Part shown: piece by piece, positions 6,035 to 10,779 of the stretch
Numbering within the stretch: the first letter of the stretch is position 1
Layout: each line of letters starts with the position of its first letter
Assembly: GCA_964640055.1 (NCBI GenBank)
Contig: CAZXFH010000074.1
Coordinates: 1-10,779 of the forward strand
Direction: 5' to 3'
DNA length: 10,779 nt
Source: CAZXFH01 sp964640055
GTDB taxonomy: Bacteria > Fidelibacterota > UBA2242 > JAFGTP01
Made by a program: the position numbers and the translations under genes
Notes under the pieces: model-generated
The model's database searches: none
The model's input: the letters and a program-made list of their open reading frames with translations, nothing else
What the model was told of the DNA's origin: nothing

Positions 6035-6990
6035 TATCGAAGGAGATAGTATTTATACTTTTTTGCCCCTTTTGCAAGTATTACCCTTTTCTCTACTAAA
6101 TCCATAAGGTCTTTTAAAGCAGTTCTGTCAGAAATACCTGGATTTGTCTCCCTGTATTCTTTATTTGTTATCTTTCTGTTCTTCCGAAGGTAATTTATTG
6201 CTTTCTTCTGGCGTTCATTTAGTTTGTCCAATATACTTTCGTCAATATAATATTTCCTAAAAGTTAAAATAAAGCTTGTACCCGTTTCTTCAAATACTGG
6301 TTCGGGAAGTTCCCATTCTTTACACCACTTGATTATTTTATTCGTTCCTGTACCAACCTCCTCCACATATTTTACCCAGAAAAATGACCTTGCAATCAGA
6401 GGATTTCCAGGAATGGAATCGTGTTTTGTCTTTAATTTTTCTATCGTAAGACCTGTTGGAAGACATCCCGGATTCCATATTTCCATCCTATCATCAAAGA
6501 TCCTAATCTGAATACTTGATGTAGTTTTATAATCTCTATGAGCTAAAGCATTTGATAACGCTTCTCTTATTGCTCTTGGTGGATATAGCCATTTTTCCTG
6601 TCTTTGGAGTTTATTTTCTTCTATCCAGGCTTGCTTGGGAATATGCTCAAAGATAAAGTCTTCTGCCTTTTCAAGTTGATTTAAAATATTCCCTTCTATT
6701 ATTTTAAGATCGAGCATATCTTCAGTCACATCAGTACCTTTGAATCTAACAGCTTTTATCACTGTTTGTAAAAATATTTCTTGAGGGTTTTTACCAAATA
6801 ATAAAGCAGCTGCATTTGTCAATCTTTTCTCTTTAATCAGCTTCAATCTTTCCAATATTTCCTCTGCAGGGAGACTCTCATCTATATCTAAACCTCTCTG
6901 TTTTTTTGCTTCTTTAATAAACCATTCAACCCTTTCCTTATTGATATCTCTTAATTTTGCTTCTTTGCAAATTTGAGAATCAAAGTACAA
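6034..6990 (-). CDS. C-terminal fragment of interrupted AlbA_2/HATPase protein
   Basis: The open frame continues upstream of the TTG at 6990 to the edge of E2 and has no good start codon, which fits a fragment. From the TTG the protein is 318 residues. It carries the GHKL-type ATPase features of this family: an N box in IREALSNALAHRDY (Glu143, Asn147), a G1-like WNPG (172-175), and VGTGTNKII around 215-225. A winged-helix-like segment with ITNKEYRETNPGISDRTALKDL sits near the C-terminus and may bind DNA. The first residues after TTG (YFDSQICKEAKL) match the middle of full-length family members. No ribosome binding site precedes the TTG. Confidence 0.72.
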   Translation of the reverse strand: MYFDSQICKEAKLRDINKERVEWFIKEAKKQRGLDIDESLPAEEILERLKLIKEKRLTNAAALLFGKNPQEIFLQTVIKAVRFKGTDVTEDMLDLKIIEGNILNQLEKAEDFIFEHIPKQAWIEENKLQRQEKWLYPPRAIREALSNALAHRDYKTTSSIQIRIFDDRMEIWNPGCLPTGLTIEKLKTKHDSIPGNPLIARSFFWVKYVEEVGTGTNKIIKWCKEWELPEPVFEETGTSFILTFRKYYIDESILDKLNERQKKAINYLRKNRKITNKEYRETNPGISDRTALKDLMDLVEKRVILAKGAKKYKYYLLR

Positions 6991-7020
6991 TTTTTCTTTA
7001 TGCTTCTCTAAAATCAGGCT

Positions 7021-7128
7021 TTTACCCTGTTAAATATTACACCTCCCTTCTCATTTTTCTTAGAATACATGATAATTATTTACCCTTTTTAGTAAATTTA
7101 CCGAATAATAGTCATTTAACGGGGTGAA
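7021..7128 (-). mobile_element. E2, small inverted-repeat element inside the AlbA_2 gene
   Basis: TTTACCCTGTTAAATA (7021-7036) is the near-inverse of CATTTAACGGGGTGAA (7113-7128), with three differences in 16. The core insert inferred from the restored reading frame is 7024-7127, 104 bp. No gene is present. It sits between the codons for KDEY and KSLILEKH. The GTTA/TAAC ends resemble E1 more than E3 and E4, which have GTGTAA/TTACAC. Confidence 0.85.
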
Positions 7129-7157
7129 TATTCGTCTTTGGACATCCGGACTGTTGA

Positions 7158-7441
7158 TTTACCCCGTTAGATAATTTTTCAACCTATTTTTTAAATACTT
7201 CTTTCCCCACGATGATTTTAAATATTTTTCCCTATGGGTTGCATCTTGTTGATTCAAACAATACTCATAATATATCAATTTCAAAGGATGTCTATTTTTT
7301 GTTGATTGTACTTTCCCTTTATTATGCAATTTCAATCTACTTTTTAAATCATTTGTATATCCCACATAAAATAGTTTATCTTTTTCGCTTTGCAAGACAT
7401 ATACATAATACTTTATCATTTAATCTATCTAACGGGGTAAA
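7158..7441 (-). mobile_element. E1, GIY-YIG element with perfect 16-bp inverted repeats
   Basis: TTTACCCCGTTAGATA (7158-7173) and TATCTAACGGGGTAAA (7426-7441) are exact inverted copies. They enclose only the GIY-YIG gene. The left repeat supplies the last codons and stop of that gene (NYLTG then TAA), and its start lies six bases inside the right repeat, so gene and ends fit each other tightly. The core insert, from reconstruction of the host gene, is 7161-7440 (280 bp). A GGT trinucleotide flanks the left junction and ends the element, so the boundary can slide by up to three bases. Confidence 0.88.
7159..7419 (-). CDS. GIY-YIG nuclease, carried by element E1
   Basis: This 86-residue protein is a complete minimal GIY-YIG nuclease domain of the UvrC/URI type. 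The GIY strand is YYVYVLQS (4-11), the YIG strand is FYVGYTNDL (17-25), Arg28 is the conserved arginine and Glu64 in HREKYLKSSWGKK is the metal-binding glutamate. Such enzymes cut one or both DNA strands; free-standing ones are often homing-type endonucleases. The C-terminal LKNYLTG is encoded by the element's own inverted repeat. No Shine-Dalgarno sequence precedes the ATG. The frame is intact and the active-site residues are present, so it may be functional. A role in moving E1, and perhaps E2-E4, is inferred from context. Confidence 0.9.
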   Translation of the reverse strand: MIKYYVYVLQSEKDKLFYVGYTNDLKSRLKLHNKGKVQSTKNRHPLKLIYYEYCLNQQDATHREKYLKSSWGKKYLKNRLKNYLTG

Positions 7442-7776
7442 CCTACCCTTTTGAAAGGTCTTCCAAAAGCCAATACCAGATGGTCATTTGACTCTTTAAT
7501 TCTAATAGCCATTATAGTTTTATTATTAATTATCCTGGTAGTTATAAGAGGATAAATTTCCGGATCGGTGTTTTCTTTGATTTTGTTAGTTAAATCTTCG
7601 AAAGTGTTTTTACCGATCTCTACGCCTTTCACTTCCCCACTATTATTTATGCCGACAAGAATTTCTCCGCCTCTGGTATTGCTAAAGGCGCTGATAGTTT
7701 CTATAATTTCTTTCCACTCCCCAACAGACTTTTTAAATTCGAGAGTTTCGGATTCTTTTTTATTTTTAAAATTCAT
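7429..7776 (-). CDS. N-terminal AlbA_2 fragment of interrupted gene
   Basis: The 115-residue frame begins MNFKNKKESETLEFKKSVGEW and has the AlbA_2 pattern: LEFKKS (12-17), then ISAFSNTRGGEILVGI (28-43), then an NTDPEIYP strand and IRIKESNDHLVLAFGRPFKRVG. The domain is native up to Gly112; the final LPR and the TAG are read from the inverted repeat of element E1. Homologues continue with KSTVRMSKDEY and a C-terminal ATPase part, both found downstream beyond the insertions. No ribosome binding site is obvious before the ATG at 7776. If translated, the fragment might still bind nucleic acid but would lack the ATPase region. Confidence 0.8.
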   Translation of the reverse strand: MNFKNKKESETLEFKKSVGEWKEIIETISAFSNTRGGEILVGINNSGEVKGVEIGKNTFEDLTNKIKENTDPEIYPLITTRIINNKTIMAIRIKESNDHLVLAFGRPFKRVGLPR

Positions 7777-7888
7777 ATCGTGTAGAGTCGTTTTGCGTTG
7801 AATGTTGAGACTCAGCCTGGATCAGTTTTCATTTTCACTGCCACCGCCACCGCATTCTGCGGGACAAAGCTGTTGCGGGACTTCGCAT

Positions 7889-7969
7889 TACGCCGGGCAG
7901 GCAAGGAAACAGGAAGCAGGAGAAAGGAGACCCGTCTTCTCCCGAAATTCGGGATACGCCGGGCAGGCA
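7889..7969. repeat. GC-rich repeats in the gap between the two AlbA_2 genes
   Basis: TACGCCGGGCAGGCA occurs exactly at 7889-7903 and 7955-7969. The second copy is preceded by the hairpin CCCGAA-A-TTCGGG (7941-7953). The 241-bp gap 7777-8017 is visibly richer in GC than its surroundings and holds no credible gene. It looks like a remnant of dispersed repeat sequence, possibly also ending transcription of the upstream gene. Confidence 0.65.
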
Positions 7970-8017
7970 GGAGGCGGCTCCACGGGAGCCCCTGATGGGG
8001 CAAAGTCACTTTTATTA

Positions 8018-9493
8018 TTATTTTTCTTTGTGATTTTTGGATCGAGAAGTATTTTTTCTGATCATTTCCAGGGTCAGTTTGCCTTTATCGGTCAGTTGGT
8101 ATTTCTGGTTTTTACTTTTTGGTTTATCAGGAATGGTCATTTCAATAAGGTGGTTAATTAGAATGGGCTCAAGATATCTTTTGTAATTATCAAAATGATT
8201 TTTATATCCCAAATTCTTTAATATTTCTCCTCTTGATTTAGGCGTTGAGCAAAATCTAAGAATTGAAATAACTTGGTCGCTGACTTGGTCGCTGACTTGG
8301 TCGTTCTCATCCCGACTTTTCGGGACGACATAGTTTTTCTTAAAAAATGTGACTCTAAACGCGAGACCGGGTTCTTTCCATCGGAGACCGATTTCCGGAT
8401 ATTTTTGCAGTTCATCGGATATAAGCCTTAATCCGTTACCCCATTGTTCAATAATGCCCAAACGTTTAAAGACCGGCGCTAATATTTTATTCCGAACGTC
8501 TGACTGTCCAGATTCCATATCATCAAAATCGACGGTAGGAGGAAGTTTTCCGGGACTTGTAATTTCAATTTTATCATCAAAAACAGCAATTTTAATATCT
8601 TTGCCGGTAAGGGAATAATCGCGATGGATGACGGCATTGCGAATTACTTCACGAATGGCAATAATCGGGTATTCCCACCTATCGTTGCGGTAAACACCGG
8701 AATAATCAATTGAACCTTCGGAAATATGGCGTAATACAAATTGATAGGCATGCTCCGATTGCCGGCAAAGACTAACATCAATAGATTTTTGGTCAATGAA
8801 ATTGCCTGGTACAATTCCTTTAAATCTGGCACATTCAATTTTTGCATAGGGGAAAAGATATTTCCTTTGTTCATCATCCGACAGCAGAATAAGGGCATAG
8901 GTTGGAATGTTTTTACCTTGCTCTGTCTGAACTAAATTCAGTTTTCGGATCACTTGTAAAGTCAGTTTTTCGCCTGTTTTTTCAAGGAAGAATTCTTTAA
9001 ATGAATTTAAATTTACCCGGTCTGCGGATTTAACCCATGAGCATTCACTGTCGAATGAAATATTTCGTTTTTGCCGTTCAAGTTCTGCAATCATTTCGAC
9101 TGATGCAAGGCGATTTGATGAACCCACTCGGATGTACGTTCCCTCATGAATATTTTTATTTTTCAGGTGATAGGGTGGATTACTGCCTTTGTAAATAATG
9201 GTTTTGAGAATATGTTTGTTTTCGTGGATTAAGAATGATATTTCAGGTAGAATGAGCGGCTCGCAGTTGTCGTGAATAATATTGCTGATTTTTTCTTCCA
9301 GAGCGATATGCCTATTTTCATCCAAACCGACCACTTCCCGTGGATTATCTTTTATCCCAAGATACAACTCACCTCCGGCATCGTTGGCAAAGCTAATAAT
9401 GGTCTTTGCCAGTTCAGCGTTAGAGGGAAGAACTTCTTTAAATTCCAGTTTACGACCTTCGGGCTGTTTGAGTATATCGATGATTTTGGTCAT
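8018..9493 (-). CDS. AlbA_2/HATPase_c_4 domain protein, intact
   Basis: This 491-residue protein has an N-terminal AlbA_2 domain (about 1-130) with EGRKLEFKEVLPS and TIISFANDAGGELYLGIKD. A middle region follows, then a GHKL-like ATPase domain with IIAIREVIRNAVIHRDYS (N box), ITSPGKLP (G1) and IEQWGNGLRLI (G2). A linker with DQVSDQVSDQV precedes a winged-helix-like C-terminus. The family is annotated as ATP-binding or RecG-like DNA-binding proteins and is often tied to transcription control or defence. It is a distant relative of the interrupted gene downstream. The start at 9493 gives the normal N-terminus (MTKIIDILKQPEGRKLEFKE); no Shine-Dalgarno is visible. A 16-bp palindrome 23 bp upstream is a candidate operator. 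Confidence 0.87.
   Translation of the reverse strand: MTKIIDILKQPEGRKLEFKEVLPSNAELAKTIISFANDAGGELYLGIKDNPREVVGLDENRHIALEEKISNIIHDNCEPLILPEISFLIHENKHILKTIIYKGSNPPYHLKNKNIHEGTYIRVGSSNRLASVEMIAELERQKRNISFDSECSWVKSADRVNLNSFKEFFLEKTGEKLTLQVIRKLNLVQTEQGKNIPTYALILLSDDEQRKYLFPYAKIECARFKGIVPGNFIDQKSIDVSLCRQSEHAYQFVLRHISEGSIDYSGVYRNDRWEYPIIAIREVIRNAVIHRDYSLTGKDIKIAVFDDKIEITSPGKLPPTVDFDDMESGQSDVRNKILAPVFKRLGIIEQWGNGLRLISDELQKYPEIGLRWKEPGLAFRVTFFKKNYVVPKSRDENDQVSDQVSDQVISILRFCSTPKSRGEILKNLGYKNHFDNYKRYLEPILINHLIEMTIPDKPKSKNQKYQLTDKGKLTLEMIRKNTSRSKNHKEK
8271..8325 (-). repeat. 12-bp tandem repeat and TCCCGA hairpin within the AlbA_2/HATPase gene
   Basis: ACTTGGTCGCTG is repeated at 8271-8282 and 8283-8294, with a partial third unit to 8303; it encodes the DQVS repeats. 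Next to it TCCCGA (8310-8315) pairs with TCGGGA (8320-8325) around a CTTT loop and encodes VPKSRD. Both fall in the linker between the ATPase domain and the C-terminal helix-turn-helix region and keep the frame. Confidence 0.75.
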
Positions 9494-9515
9494 TACATTA
9501 CTGTTGCACGGTTTT

Positions 9516-9531
9516 ATGCAATATATTGCAT
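9516..9531. promoter_or_regulatory. Candidate operator, perfect 16-bp palindrome
   Basis: ATGCAATATATTGCAT is a perfect palindrome centred about 30 bp upstream of the AlbA_2/HATPase start codon. It is bracketed by a second inverted pair, ACTGTT (9500-9505) and AACAGT (9533-9538). This is the position expected for an autoregulatory operator. Protein binding is inferred only. The rest of the 170-bp interval 9494-9663 shows only small hairpins (GATCC-ATG-GGATC at 9631-9643; CCCT-GTT-AGGG at 9644-9654) and no gene. Confidence 0.5.
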
Positions 9532-9663
9532 TAACAGTTTACCGGTTTTCCAGGTGACTGACTATCGGGATGGGACTGTTTCCATCAATTCATTGTTTGG
9601 ATAGTTCGTTTTCGGTCATTTATACCTCTCGATCCATGGGATCCCCTGTTAGGGCAAGGAATT

Positions 9664-10113
9664 TCAAATCAAATCCGGATGATTTTCCCGAAGCCATTCA
9701 ATTATTCTTTTTCGTAGAAAAACAGCCAGGTTTAGCATTTCACTGGCTTACTGATCGGAGATCATACCGGCACAATCGTAACCGCTGATATTTCTTTTCT
9801 TTCGGAATTGATCGAATAAAGTTATCAATTCAGCATCCGCATTGATTGTATAAGCAAGCGATTGAATAATTCTATAATGATGAGCCTCCCGAGCCGCACG
9901 GTAACCTGAAGCTGCCAAAGCGATTGTAGCGAGTTGCCGAGCGGCATTATAGGCAATATTCATTTTCCAATCGGCGCTCAATGCGGGGATTTGAGAGTCT
10001 GCAATATCACGATTGGCAATTGCGAATAAATCAGCAATCTCTTGTGAACTCGTCTGATGTTCTGCCAGCCAGCGACTATTCAGCCAATCTCGCAAGCTCA
10101 CGTTCATCTCCAA
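9664..10113 (-). pseudogene. HEPN gene with in-frame premature stop (full extent)
   Basis: The TAA at 9748-9750 interrupts a frame that continues as ASEMLNLAVFLRKR and ends HPDLI before a TGA at 9664-9666. HEPN proteins of this type normally run on from the SDQ segment into a helix of this kind and end near HPEL, at about 145-150 residues. Reading TAA as GAA would give DQEASEM, the expected continuation. A single G-to-T change in the gene is the simplest explanation. A sequencing error or stop-codon readthrough would give the same picture. Confidence 0.75.
9748..10113 (-). CDS. HEPN domain protein, C-terminally truncated
   Basis: This 121-residue, mostly helical protein resembles the HEPN partner of MNT-HEPN pairs. 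It contains TSSQEIADLFAIANRDIADS, a helix with NIAYNAARQLATIALAASGYRA, REAHHYRIIQSLAYT, and FRKKRNISGYDCAGMISDQ near the end. HEPN domains often act as ribonucleases in toxin-antitoxin or defence systems; the RKKRN segment is the likely conserved motif of this subfamily. It starts inside the 3' end of the MNT gene (38-bp overlap), implying translational coupling. A TAA cuts it off about 27 residues before the family's usual end, so the last helix is lost and activity is uncertain. Confidence 0.82.
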   Translation of the reverse strand: MEMNVSLRDWLNSRWLAEHQTSSQEIADLFAIANRDIADSQIPALSADWKMNIAYNAARQLATIALAASGYRAAREAHHYRIIQSLAYTINADAELITLFDQFRKKRNISGYDCAGMISDQ

Positions 10114-10687
10114 TTAGGAAAAATTTGGGTTCTTTTAGAATATTTTTAAGAAAATGGTGATTGGCTTCCAATTTTGAGCGCAATTCTTCGGGAGGATAGA
10201 CAAGCGGATTGATTTCCCGGCGGATGGTTTCCTGTGGTTGACTTAAAGCGGATACAATTTCTGCAAAGTTTACATTTCCAACAACGACAATATCAATATC
10301 GCTATCCGAGCGTTCATTACCTTTTACCATGGAACCGAATAAAAAAGCAATATTTATTCGTTTTTCCAATGGCATCAGAGCAGTTTTCAAAACATCTCCG
10401 ACACCAACCGTCTTCATTACCAGGTTTTTTAACTCGATGTAGATTGGACATTCCGGATTCGCCTGGTAAAAGACCTGCCTTCCGATGACTGTTTTCCGGA
10501 TAATACCGGCATTGGAAAGGTTCGCTAATTCTCGTTGTAAAGCACCCAGACCAATACCGCTAACCCGAACAATCTGTCTGAAATAAAAACGTTCATCGGT
10601 GTGACTGTAGAGTAACGCCAGAACCGCCCGGCGTGTTTTTCCAAAAAGACTGGCGGTGATATTATTGCTGTTGAATGATGTACTCAT
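10076..10687 (-). CDS. Winged-helix MNT-type nucleotidyltransferase
   Basis: This 203-residue protein joins an N-terminal winged helix-turn-helix (about 15-80; RRAVLALLYSH, FYFRQIVRVSGIGLGALQREL, GIIRKTVIGRQVFYQAN) to a minimal nucleotidyltransferase domain. The catalytic motif is FLFGSMVKGNERSDSDIDIVVVG, with Gly118-Ser119 and Asp130-x-Asp132. MNT proteins pair with HEPN proteins; in studied pairs the MNT partner neutralises the HEPN toxin by nucleotide modification. The fused DNA-binding domain suggests that it also represses its own operon (inference). The next gene, encoding HEPN, overlaps it by 38 bp. The start at 10687 is the only ATG before the helix-turn-helix that gives the family's length. 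Confidence 0.88.
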   Translation of the reverse strand: MSTSFNSNNITASLFGKTRRAVLALLYSHTDERFYFRQIVRVSGIGLGALQRELANLSNAGIIRKTVIGRQVFYQANPECPIYIELKNLVMKTVGVGDVLKTALMPLEKRINIAFLFGSMVKGNERSDSDIDIVVVGNVNFAEIVSALSQPQETIRREINPLVYPPEELRSKLEANHHFLKNILKEPKFFLIGDERELARLAE

Positions 10688-10700
10688 ATTGAGTTCTTTT

Positions 10701-10771
10701 GTACCTGTTTAGGTTACAATACCTTCCCGAATTTAAACGGGTTGCGAATATTATCGGAACGAAATATTTCG
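10701..10771 (-). promoter_or_regulatory. Upstream region of the MNT-HEPN operon with inverted repeats
   Basis: GTACCTGTTTAGGTTAC (10701-10717) is an imperfect inverted repeat with ACCT/AGGT arms, 13 bp before the MNT start codon. CGAAATATTTCG (10760-10771) is a perfect 12-bp palindrome further upstream. TATTGT beside the first repeat could serve as a -10 box. These are plausible sites for the protein's own winged-helix domain, but neither is proven and the promoter is not clear. The window ends just beyond. Confidence 0.35.
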
Positions 10772-10779
10772 GAATTGGC

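Larger units (their letters stand above)
6034..7776 (-). pseudogene. AlbA_2/HATPase_c_4 gene interrupted by elements E1 and E2 (reconstruction)
   Basis: Three pieces of one gene can be read in order. The first, 7776-7441, encodes an AlbA_2 (Schlafen-like, divergent AAA) domain ending AFGRPFKRVG. The second, 7160-7128, encodes KSTVRMSKDEY and lies between the two elements. The third, 7023-6034, continues KSLILEKHKEKLYFDSQ and carries the ATPase-like part. Removing 7161-7440 (E1, 280 bp) and 7024-7127 (E2, 104 bp) gives a single frame of 1359 bp, 452 codons plus stop, the usual size for this family. Such proteins are annotated as putative DNA-binding or RecG-like ATP-binding proteins and often regulate transcription. 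As it stands the gene is broken unless the elements are removed at the DNA or RNA level. Confidence 0.88.

Noticed and set aside
7158..7441. E1 as a group I intron with a homing endonuclease gene
   Set aside because: Apart from the terminal repeats, almost all of E1 is the nuclease gene itself, leaving no room for a group I ribozyme core.
7798..8161. Overlapping open frames on both strands in the GC-rich gap
   Set aside because: They translate repeat-derived, low-complexity peptides with no family resemblance and partly overlap the 3' end of a real gene.
9570..9788. Plus-strand 72-codon open frame near the HEPN gene end
   Set aside because: It is antisense to the HEPN C-terminal coding sequence, which explains the open frame.

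Overview
All genes in this window read leftward (minus strand). The sequence looks bacterial and fairly AT-rich. GxxExxY, GIY-YIG, AlbA_2/HATPase and HEPN/MNT genes packed among short repeats suggest an environmental bacterium, perhaps near Bacteroidota or the wider FCB assemblage. That placement is inference; there is no rRNA or phylogenetic marker gene.

Region 1 (100-4938) is a tight five-gene operon in transcription order: a GDP-mannose 3,5-epimerase-like enzyme, a small P-loop sulfotransferase-like protein, an alkaline-phosphatase-superfamily phosphodiesterase, a UDP-sulfoquinovose-synthase-like enzyme with an unusual Cys-rich N-terminus, and a thioredoxin-like protein. Gaps are 3-24 bp and the first gene has a strong AGGAGG ribosome binding site. 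Together they suggest synthesis of a sulfur-containing (sulfonated or sulfated) glycan. A purine-rich degenerate repeat follows the operon (1-99).

Region 2 (about 4940-7776) is a repeat-riddled accessory tract. Four short elements with nearly the same ends (TYACCCC...GGGT on the coding strand) interrupt two genes. E1 (about 280 bp) carries a GIY-YIG nuclease gene inside perfect 16-bp inverted repeats. E2, E3 and E4 (104, 104 and 101 bp) carry no evident gene. In silico removal of E1 and E2 rejoins an AlbA_2/HATPase gene in frame (452 codons), and the bases stranded between them encode the missing KSTVRMSKDEY stretch. Removal of E3 and E4 rejoins a GxxExxY nuclease-like gene of about 124 codons, apart from one extra A in an A run. 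The GxxExxY gene is itself enclosed by a 20/22 inverted repeat belonging to a roughly 10-bp-periodic repeat family that also fills 5001-5207.

Region 3 (8018-10687) holds an intact second AlbA_2/HATPase protein with a 16-bp perfect palindrome just upstream of its start, and a HEPN/MNT gene pair. The HEPN gene has an in-frame TAA followed by the rest of the family's usual C-terminus, so it appears to be truncated by one nonsense change.

The most striking content is the E1-E4 family: a likely self-contained GIY-YIG element with small non-coding relatives that insert in a consistent way and can be removed in silico to recover host reading frames.
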